This document shows, in pieces, positions 60,001-64,000 of a stretch of DNA of 64,000 nt. The notes under the pieces were generated by a model. The model saw nothing but the letters and a program-made list of their open reading frames with translations, made no database searches and had not been told where the DNA came from. The translations under genes were made by a program, and so were the position numbers. Within the stretch, counting starts at the first letter, position 1; each line of letters begins with the position of its first letter. Source of the DNA: Schistosoma haematobium (taxonomy: Eukaryota; Platyhelminthes; Trematoda; Strigeidida; Schistosomatidae); contig NC_067195.1 in NCBI RefSeq assembly GCF_000699445.3, forward strand, positions 60,549,591-60,613,590. The letters are read 5' to 3'.

Positions 60001-60306
60001 AAAGTGAGTAATTCAAGGATAAACATATTACAAGATGACTTACTTGCCATTCTGTTTCTGGCATTGCTGCTATGTCTGTTCCATCAATATTTCTTCCTAA
60101 TCCTTGTGTACAATCAGCTGCTGACATTTGCCAGTGATCTTCTGGTAAAGGTACTCGAATTGGACCTGGTTTACGGTAAGATGGTGGTAAATTTTGCAAA
60201 ACATCAACATTTACTGAATTAGCTGGTAAAGGAGAAGGTGTCCCAGGCATCAAATAATACTGATCAGGTTCTTCTCCATAAGCAACTGGTGCAACACTAC
60301 CAGATA
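41060..60306 (-). CDS. Tandem SPRY-domain protein gene, eight exons, incomplete
   Basis: Eight minus-strand exons with canonical AG/GT borders and continuous phase give 557 codons: 60306-60044, 56913-56754, 55553-55314, 53905-53643, 51896-51687, 43801-43592, 42255-42187 and 41317-41060. Two SPRY domains follow each other (residues about 60-245 and 262-465), each with YYYE, R[LI]GW and FGYG cores. A Ser/Asp/Glu-rich tail comes last. SPRY domains bind protein partners. The closest subtype I know is that of DDX1 and hnRNP-U (VIGC.LD, A.F....L.FNFG). No DEAD-box or kinase motifs are seen, so neither name can be given. No start Met or stop is identified; the gene probably extends beyond the window. 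Introns are up to 7.9 kb and full of retroelements. Confidence 0.85.
41912..42001. repeat. Long (TA)n tract, 90 bp, intronic
   Basis: About 45 uninterrupted TA units in the intron between exons G and H. Confidence 0.95.
42187..42255 (-). CDS. SPRY gene exon G (69 bp)
   Basis: Acceptor AATACTAG, donor TCT|GTAAGT. It encodes DDWTPLFAASDEYVFESPK and WPSS, matching the segment that closes SPRY 1 (WVAVSYAPDSSIV). The family match on both sides and phase 0 at both ends support this small exon. Confidence 0.8.
42335..42745 (-). mobile_element. Family B SINE in intron F-G
   Basis: A complete unit in gene-sense orientation: tail, hammerhead (CTGAGGAG and GAAA kept, scissile triplet ATC), B-box and A-box complements, head, and the next unit's terminus (ATATTATAATA). 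Stem I is partly mismatched (GCACCG/CAATGC). Confidence 0.8.
42746..43591. other. Intronic sequence
   Basis: Rest of the intron between exons F and G. No further feature. Confidence 0.6.
43592..43801 (-). CDS. SPRY gene exon F (SPRY 2, second half)
   Basis: Acceptor CTTATTAG, donor GAA|GTAAGT, 210 bp in phase 0. It encodes AFRKDDVIGCFLDLSNG, IIQWSKNNRLFGPAYEI, IYPAASLVDTTLELNYGD and LPFKYPPE, the canonical C-terminal half of a SPRY domain. Confidence 0.9.
43802..44439. other. Intronic sequence
   Basis: Start of the 7.9-kb intron between exons E and F (in plus-strand order). Nothing recognisable. Confidence 0.6.
44440..44865. mobile_element. Family C inverted composite
   Basis: A minus-oriented unit with hammerhead and tRNA-like head ends at the start of the A box (about 44614). 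It is joined there to a plus-oriented hammerhead plus tail (44617-44860). The minus hammerhead keeps CTGACGAG and GAAA. The plus one has CTCACGAG and a broken stem II. No clear target duplication is seen. Confidence 0.75.
45235..45720. mobile_element. Old family B inverted composite
   Basis: Strongly diverged: TAGGACTCCATAGCAATGTG, CCTAGGACTTTCGACC and CCACTGAGCTGCC on the left, then GTTCAATAATCTGAAGG, TTCGATCCTTGG and TCTTCACAAACCCCC on the right. Both ribozymes are gone. Confidence 0.6.
45732..46034. mobile_element. Family B SINE, inverted arm starting at ribozyme site, 12-bp TSD
   Basis: Perfect 12-bp duplications AAATGACTAATT (45732-45743 and 46023-46034) bound it. A minus-oriented segment runs from the terminus ATCAGAAGGGG through the hammerhead and tRNA-like head to CCACTGAGC (45962). 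There it switches to a plus-oriented arm that begins exactly with CAGTGCTTCCAGG, the 3' side of the predicted hammerhead cleavage. The minus ribozyme has GAAA changed to AAAA. Confidence 0.85.
46035..47399. other. Intronic sequence with a short shared repeat
   Basis: Mostly unique and AT-rich. The segment at 46614-46760 (family E) is listed separately. Confidence 0.55.
46614..46760. repeat. Family E dispersed repeat
   Basis: Colinear with 58918-59080: GCAGACATT/GCCAGACTTT, CATACTACTTATRTC, ATAAGTAGCA, ACCACA. The end contains a small palindrome (CTACTTAT...ATAAGTAG). Class unknown. Confidence 0.55.
47400..47790 (+). repeat. Repeat with Penelope-type hammerhead-like hairpin
   Basis: CTGATGA, one extra T, then a 7-bp stem GTCGTTC/GAACGAT closed by AGAA, then GAAA (47685-47715). 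The flanking blocks are less AT-rich than the intron. The spacing resembles the motifs at 25.4, 52.2 and 53.5 kb. No long stem III. Confidence 0.4.
48672..49458 (-). pseudogene. RTE LINE 3' half, 5'-truncated
   Basis: The minus-strand frame at 49458-49047 reads FANLRHLWRRRDI, VRSVLLYGCKTCPLRVEGIR, CLRNIAGVCWDHLVSN, EGRRRVLGDDGKSVDEVVN and RLRWSDHVLCMPEHRLP before a stop. A 3' UTR follows, ending in CTGACTGACTG. This is the C-terminal part of an RTE-clade RT polyprotein of the same subfamily as 27355-27680. It has no RT or endonuclease left. It is a likely relative of the helper for the SINEs, by inference only. Confidence 0.85.
49676..49740 (+). mobile_element. RTE 3' terminal scrap
   Basis: GGGCCACTTATGCCCCTCC, then GGAGTAACAG and a GTAAGTAAG tail, like the end of the 20450-20985 copy. 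Confidence 0.6.
49741..50180. other. Intronic sequence
   Basis: AT-rich, nothing recognised. Confidence 0.55.
50181..50410 (-). mobile_element. Family B SINE, truncated
   Basis: Tail, hammerhead and tRNA-like head on the minus strand, ending just after the head (CTAATCCACAAAT). The ribozyme core is broken (TTGAGGAG, GAGA). Confidence 0.8.
50411..51036. other. Intronic sequence
   Basis: AT-rich, no features. Confidence 0.55.
51037..51585 (+). mobile_element. RTE 5'-type segment, solo copy
   Basis: About 95% identical by eye to 27681-28221 over its whole length, with the same start (CCGTTGTTGCTACC) and the same end (CTCAAGACCACT). Short open frames in it are not conserved between the two copies. 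Flanks ACTTTCGAAAAT and ACTTTGAAAAT may be a mutated target duplication. Confidence 0.7.
51687..51896 (-). CDS. SPRY gene exon E (SPRY 2 core)
   Basis: Acceptor TTAATAG, donor GAA|GTAAGA, 210 bp in phase 0. It encodes GIFGDRAYYYEVKIVEDSG, LARIGW, LDLGIDCFGFGYG, then GSQGKKLHSDIIENYGE. The last block matches the GTGKKS...NYGE loop of DDX1 and hnRNP-U SPRY domains, which SPRY 1 lacks. Confidence 0.9.
51897..52059. other. Intronic sequence
   Basis: Intron between exons D and E, upstream of a hairpin repeat. No gene. Confidence 0.6.
52060..52250. repeat. Inverted repeat with Penelope-type hammerhead-like motif
   Basis: Arms of about 79 bp (52060-52138 and 52172-52250, few mismatches) surround a ~33-bp loop. 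On the plus strand CTGAAGA (52160), an extra A, the stem GTCCAG/CTGGAC and GAAACGT lie at the loop and second arm. Sequence-wise it belongs with 53430-53598. Confidence 0.7.
52251..53429. other. Intronic sequence
   Basis: No repeat or exon recognised. Two short open frames lack any motif. Confidence 0.55.
53430..53598. repeat. Perfect 71-bp inverted repeat, Penelope-type motif
   Basis: 53430-53500 and 53528-53598 are exact reverse complements with a 27-nt loop. The minus strand of the left arm plus loop carries AAAGAAGTGACTT..AAGCCAC-GAAACGTC. The right arm starts inside the same motif at AAGCCACGAAACGTC. It lies 45 bp downstream of exon D in the gene's sense, inside the intron. Confidence 0.85.
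53643..53905 (-). CDS. SPRY gene exon D (end of SPRY 1, start of SPRY 2)
   Basis: Acceptor TTTCTCTTACAG, donor AAA|GTAAAC. It encodes AVSLKNARVEVNFGDKPFNF (completing SPRY 1), a linker with WVAVSYAPDSSIVC, then WRVNPND...ENTGWQGFRVNK, the lead strands of SPRY 2. The opposite strand also has a long open frame here, which is a shadow. Confidence 0.9.
53906..54719. other. Intronic sequence
   Basis: Intron between exons C and D. No features apart from AT-richness. Confidence 0.6.
54720..54960 (+). mobile_element. Smα SINE, degraded
   Basis: GATGTACCTGGATCC, GGCGAGTCCCAAATACAACG, GAAACATGTGTCC and the body TTGCCAGTCACATTTCATC match Smα. The CTGATGAG core has become CTTGGCGAG, so it is dead. Confidence 0.65.
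54961..55313. other. Intronic sequence
   Basis: No features recognised. Confidence 0.6.
55314..55553 (-). CDS. SPRY gene exon C (SPRY 1, second half)
   Basis: Acceptor TATGTAAAG, donor CTG|GTAAGT. It encodes NSIDYGMPIVPGDVVGCYLE, IHYSYNGRLLETP and PDIALFP. GDVVGCYLEL is the typical D-x-[IV]-G-C SPRY strand. The Gly codon is split with exon B and an Ala codon with exon D. Confidence 0.9.
55690..55930 (-). mobile_element. Smα SINE, degraded, minus strand
   Basis: The minus strand shows the tRNA-like head (start complement GACTCAAACACATTACC), CCTGCTGACAAGTCCCC, GAGACAAGACAAGC and TTCAGTGCTAGCCACTGTCC. GAAA and the core are mutated. Confidence 0.65.
55931..56088. other. Intronic sequence
   Basis: Short gap with no feature. 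Confidence 0.6.
56089..56205 (-). repeat. Short dispersed repeat, likely RTE 5'-region fragment
   Basis: Second copy of the 13793-13905 block: GCGAGTTAGTTTTCTACGAG, CTAACCCCATGCC, CTCCTTTATCCGGG, CTCCAGAGGGGCTCCAGG, with an A-run on the minus strand. Confidence 0.55.
56206..56753. other. Intronic sequence
   Basis: No features recognised. Confidence 0.6.
56754..56913 (-). CDS. SPRY gene exon B (SPRY 1 core)
   Basis: Acceptor TTACATTTAG, donor ACAG|GTTTGT. It encodes GCRTNWGLKGPGAYYYEACM, then QVRLGW and LGTDSKGFGYGADKTG: the YYYE strand, R-L-G-W and FGYG signatures of SPRY domain 1. It enters in phase 0 and leaves one base of a Gly codon. Confidence 0.9.
56914..57959. other. Intronic sequence
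   Basis: Part of the 3.1-kb intron between exons A and B. Nothing recognised. Confidence 0.55.
57960..58620 (-). pseudogene. RTE-type reverse transcriptase remnant
   Basis: Minus-strand frames give HLRRISLIDTVFKILAVLIN, VVVFSDIKTLFESTHRDVFD (the LDFxxAFDSVHR block) and FAEDANTIQS (after the catalytic YADD position). Frames shift several times and stops are frequent. Order and spacing fit an RTE RT domain from the motif 1-2 region to past the catalytic loop. Confidence 0.5.
58918..59080. repeat. Family E dispersed repeat
   Basis: Second copy of the 46614-46760 block. It includes TTCCGACTGGTGTCACATAC and the CTACTTAT/ATAAGTAG palindrome. Confidence 0.55.
59347..59592 (-). CDS. Candidate Cys-rich exon or ORF fragment
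   Basis: Behind an acceptor-like TTTATTAG (59600-59593) an 81-codon minus-strand frame in phase 0 starts CNEPDQSPMCTPDPRNC after two residues and ends KWALQECAKE-stop. It has six Cys in 81 residues and a Lys-rich central part. Phase 0 would allow splicing from exon A, giving a short isoform ending here. A transposable-element origin is equally possible. No family is recognised. Confidence 0.3.
   Translation of the reverse strand, partial: EICNEPDQSPMCTPDPRNCRNSETDMCIPQPAWSIHFPILLGFTHKIRKFSSTVLANLEKLKEKTSSDPAPKWALQECAKE
60044..60306 (-). CDS. SPRY gene exon A (first recognised)
   Basis: Acceptor TTATTACTAG at 60308-60307, donor CAA|GTAAGT. The exon starts with two bases of a split codon and ends in phase 0. 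It encodes a Pro-rich lead (GTPSPLP, NLPPSYRKPGPIRVPLP) and then HWQMSAADC...PETEWQ, which lines up with the strand before the SPRY core in DDX1. At least one exon must lie upstream, because the exon begins mid-codon behind a good acceptor. Confidence 0.85.
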
Positions 60307-61259
60307 CTAGTAATAAAATAGAAACGGGTTGAGAAAATCATTTTTCTTCCACAATTGATTATTTTATGTAAAAAGATTCTAGTAGATTATTGAAAAATGA
60401 AAAGCAGGAGTGGTTACCCTGTACTTATTTAAACTTTGTCAGAAACTACTGAGTGTAACTTATACTAAAAACATAAATTAGTGAACCTAGAGATAAATGT
60501 ACTTGTCATATACCAGTATGTGTATGAAGAATAGCGCTATAAGCTCATGATACTACACATGATCTTAGCTCAGAGAGCCGAGAAACGATAAGCAAGTGGT
60601 CACAAAACACACAGATTAAACAAATACACTGATTCCAAGAAGATAACTATCTCAAACCAATTGTTCGGTAACCCAAATATATAAATAGAGTCATTATAAA
60701 ATTTAATAAATTTTTATTCGAACAAATTGTAAATACATACGCAAACTGTGACAAAGGTTGTAAAATCTAAGACTCAATAATAATCTTGTCGTCATGAAGT
60801 TAAAAACAGTAAAAGATCTCGAAAATGGTTACCGGTTAGTTCATTATGCAGAAATACCACAAATTTGTTTTAGAAAGAATGGCCACCACTAAACCGTAAC
60901 CTAAATAGTCTTTTAGTCGAGGATCCAAACTTTACACTAATATACAGAGATGAAATGAATACTATAAGTTCAGTAAAGTACAGGCAAATACGAGCTCGCA
61001 CTACAACTTGATAAGAGTTTACATATATATTCCAGAAGACACTGCAGTCTTCAATAGAACCTATCCAGATTTTATAGCATTATTATTACTATTGGCTTTA
61101 TTCAATATTATATTTTGGTACAATATAGAATTCTCAGAACAGGGTATTTCAACAAGTTTCTTACACAAAAAAAAACAAAAAACAGAAACAAAGACAAAAA
61201 AGCAGAAAAAGGTTTAAAAAAATCCGAAAAACTGTGTAACTTTCTAAATTCAAGACATG
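60307..61259. other. Non-coding sequence upstream of exon A
   Basis: Begins with the pyrimidine-rich acceptor tract of exon A. No further exon is recognised. A Lys-rich open frame near 61008 is low complexity. Confidence 0.5.
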
Positions 61260-62710
61260 TTACGAGTGCAGGTTATTGACTAGGTTAACTCGAACAACTT
61301 GTTCGTCACAGAGTATATTTGCTAGGTAAGGTATTAAAGAACTTTTATACTTTTGCTTGCGTGCATGGATTTTAATGTAATTACGTATCGTTCGACCAGA
61401 AGATATACAAGGAGAAAGATAAGAGTGAAGGGGATGACTAGTATCTGATTAAATAACATCTGCCAGGAGTTTGCATGACTTTAGATGTGTATCCACAACC
61501 ATATTAATTATGACCTCGAAAGATTCACCACACATCTTGCTAACTGCCTTCAGCACTCTCCGCAATACAACAAAGTCTTTTCTCAAAAGCCCGGGAAAGA
61601 ATAATGGAGAACAGTAAAGAATAATAGGTAATATGCAAGAATTGACAAATTGTAAGAGTAAATGACGAGTAATCCCAAGAGCATGCAACTTCTTTATGTA
61701 GTAAGTCAGACGGAAAACTTTCTTCGATAACAATAAAACGTGAGAAGACCAAGACAGATCAGAGGAAAAAGTAAGACCAAGATAGTTGACATTCGATACT
61801 GTGTTTATCAAACAGTCTTCAATGGCAAAAGCATTATGGGATCTCAAAATAGTGTTTAGATTCCGTTCATGTCTCATGTTAAAGTTAACAGCTTGACATT
61901 TAGACGGATTAAGTATAAAACCATTACCAAACAGACCAACAATCAATACGAGACAAAAACCCATTCATTTCTATGGGATGTAAAGAGGAACAGATAGGCA
62001 TACATACAGTGAGATCATCCGCATATTTCACAAAAGTGTTTTCTGTGGAAGATGGCAGATCATGCAGAAAAAAAAGAAAAGAAGAGGTGGAAGAACAGCT
62101 CCTTGTGGTACACCTTCATGAGACAGTAGAGACTCTGAACACTTTCCTCCAAACACAGTGTACTGTTCCCTTCCAGAGAGGTAGGAACATAGCCAGTTGG
62201 TCATCCAGCTGTCAGTGTTGACGCTGATTAACTTGTTAATTAAACTTTGTCTTGTTATAGAATCAAAAGCTGAAGTATAGTCCAGAAAAGCCCATCGAAC
62301 ATACTTCTTACCCTTTTCTAATTTGAACACTATATTGTGATGCAGAACAGCAAAGGCATGTAAGGTGCTTCATTTCCATCTGTAGGCAAACTGATACGGA
62401 TCAATATGCTCTTTTACCGCAGACTGAAGTGGAAGTATTAATAATTTTTCTATTGTTTTGAGGAAGGGTGAAGTTATTGCAATACGTCTAAATTTCACAT
62501 TCTTATCACCAGATACTTTCTTGGGTACAGGGATTATCTTCATCTTTCTCCACATTTTCGGTATGGGATTAGATGAGAAGGATCGGTTAAAGATAGTCGT
62601 GAATGGATAACATAGGACGTCAGCACATTTTTTAAAAAGGAGGTTTGGGATATCATCAGATCCTAAACATCGGGATGGATTAAGTGACTGGAGACATCTT
62701 CGGACGAGTT
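61260..62710 (-). pseudogene. CR1/Jockey-like LINE reverse transcriptase pseudogene
   Basis: From high to low coordinates the minus strand reads SRCLGSDDIPNLLFKK, MWRKMKIIPVPKK, FRRIAITSPFLKTIEKLL, DPYQFAYRWK (then TGA), VRWAFLDYTSAFDSI, EGVPQGAVLPPLLFFF, (frameshift) FVKYADDLTV, (frameshift) GFILNPSKCQAVNF, NYLGLTFSSDLSWSSHV and, after another shift, a SSGRTIRNYI...SLIPYLAN C-terminus ending at 61260. The motif order (LPxxQxGF-like, AFD, PQG, YADD, NPxKC, YLG) is that of a CR1/Jockey-type RT. The endonuclease is absent. One nonsense codon and about three frameshifts make it a pseudogene, but the blocks are well kept, so it is not very old. Confidence 0.85.
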
Positions 62711-62919
62711 ATATTAAATAAGTTATGAAAGATGACAAAAACTTGTGATTAAAATAAAGAACTTTTAACAAAAAACGAATTTTAAAAAACCGAAAATAAT
62801 GTCAGAACGCAAAAACGCAAATAATAGGCTAATAATTAATAAAAGTAAAGATACGCTATATAGAAATCTACAGAAATTTATTATTCTTAACATGCAAAAG
62901 GAAAATTTTAGATTATCAC
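62711..62919. other. Spacer
   Basis: Short AT-rich gap, no feature. Confidence 0.6.
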
Positions 62920-63450
62920 TATAGGGTTGTGGAGATTGTTGAGTTTTAATTGAGATCATGAAATAATCAATTTTAGATCACCACTAGAAACTTGGAAGCA
63001 CTAGATAACCGTCTCATCCTAGTATGGGACTCATCAGCAGCTCGCACACACGATCCTGCACACGGGACTCAAACCTAGGATCTTCGTTTTTGCACGAAAG
63101 TTAAACCTCTAGACAAATGAGTTGACATTCAACGGTGTTAATGTATAACTTCGACGAGTCCACAATATTGCGCCACCATCCTCCATTGTCTTCGGCGAGT
63201 ATCTGGCTCATACCTGATGGTCGCACAATATCATGGATTAGTTGAAATTAGACATTAACACCATAGGATGCCGGCGCACTGGTCAGAAGTTTGGGCGTCC
63301 GCGTCCGAGACTGAAGGTCCTAGGTTCGATTCTCGTATGGGGATCGTCCGTGCGCGCTACTAAGGAGTTCCATACTAGGACGAAAAGACCGGTCAATGCA
63401 TCCAAGTTCCTGATGGTGATCTAACATTGACCGGTTCATGATCTTAATCT
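62920..63450. mobile_element. Family B inverted composite
   Basis: A minus-oriented unit (about 62930-63190) faces a plus-oriented unit (about 63215-63450). Both include tRNA-like boxes (CGGGACTCAAACC complement, GGTTCGATTC) and hammerhead regions. The plus hammerhead reads CTAAGGAG then CGAAAAGACC, so it is decayed. The arms of about 245 bp are inverted repeats meeting near 63205. Confidence 0.75.
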
Positions 63451-64000
63451 TAGATTATATTAAATGTAAAAGTTTGCACAATAAAATATGAAAATCGATA
63501 ACGTAATACATAGGGATAACAAGTAGATGAAGAAGTCAGTATTAGTAATCTGTTTAGTACAGCAATCTGAAATACAGAAAACTAAAATATTTATTACTGT
63601 TTAGTGACCTTAAACTATCTTTCTAGCAAAATCATAAGTAAGATCATAAAAAAATTGGAAAATGTGGGACATATGTAGTATTCATATTTAATAATCTCAC
63701 AAAGATATTAAGCTCACTTTCCATTGATTATAATTATTTAACGAAAAGATAAATATGTACATCGACTGACTGAACTGAATAATTTTTTTGTAACCAAAGC
63801 AGTTCAAAGAATAACTGTTTCTTTCATATACACTTGCTATGTGAATGAATTGCGTAAATACATTGAATTCTTAATTTTAATCACTATCATCCTTTTTTCT
63901 AGAATCACATTTGAAAGTATTTTCAATAAAGAGATTAATATCTGACTATTACCTACATAATTTTTGTATTGTAAATTTCATACTCATATCCCAAACAAGA
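63451..64000. other. Non-coding spacer
   Basis: AT-rich with no recognised feature. Upstream exons of the SPRY gene may lie beyond the window edge. Confidence 0.5.

Noticed and set aside
41060..60306. Naming the gene DDX1, hnRNP-U or ryanodine receptor
   Set aside because: The SPRY subtype resembles DDX1 and hnRNP-U, but two tandem copies and no helicase, SAP or P-loop motif are visible. Ryanodine-receptor SPRY and RyR repeats do not match.
1..64000. CRISPR array, bacterial operons, rRNA genes
   Set aside because: None seen. Composition, introns and repeats are eukaryotic, and the regularly spaced units are retroelements and microsatellites.

Overview
The window is about 70% A+T, has introns, and is packed with short dispersed repeats, several of which I recognise as blood-fluke repeats. 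These include Smα-type SINEs that carry a hammerhead ribozyme, RTE-clade LINE fragments, and Penelope-like fragments. The organism is therefore most likely a schistosome (Platyhelminthes, Trematoda). That identification is from recollection and sequence reading, not from a search.

Layout. Positions 1-41,059 hold no gene that I can support. This part is AT-rich spacer or giant intron, interrupted by microsatellites, two probable solo LTRs (1829-2162 and 9905-10368), RTE 3' ends, a Penelope-like endonuclease remnant between long inverted repeats (21309-22187), and many SINEs. Positions 41,060-60,306 hold eight consecutive exons of one minus-strand gene with perfect phase continuity (557 codons). 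It encodes two tandem SPRY domains of the type seen in DDX1 and hnRNP-U, followed by a Ser-rich acidic tail. Neither the first nor the last exon is resolved. Positions 57,960-63,450 also hold RT remnants (one in an intron, one upstream of the first exon), a Cys-rich candidate exon and another SINE composite.

The striking theme is self-cleaving RNA. Beside Smα (called family A here), two more repeat families have the same plan: a tRNA-like head with A and B boxes, a hammerhead ribozyme immediately downstream, then a tail. Family B uses stem I GCACTG/CAGTGC. Family C uses stem I CCTTG/CAGGG. Copies are flanked by perfect 12-15 bp target-site duplications. They occur as slightly-longer-than-unit head-to-tail copies (period about 390 bp) or as inverted composites. 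In several composites an inverted arm begins at, or within one base of, the predicted ribozyme cleavage site. Two family C loci with independent duplications are flip isomers of the same 189-bp centre. Together this suggests retrotransposition of ribozyme-processed, multimeric or circular RNAs (retrozyme-like), with an RTE-type machinery as the likely helper. A fourth, Penelope-type hammerhead-like motif occurs at about 25.4, 47.7, 52.2 and 53.5 kb.

Edges of dispersed repeats are approximate unless a duplication defines them. Family names A, B, C, D and E are labels for this answer only.
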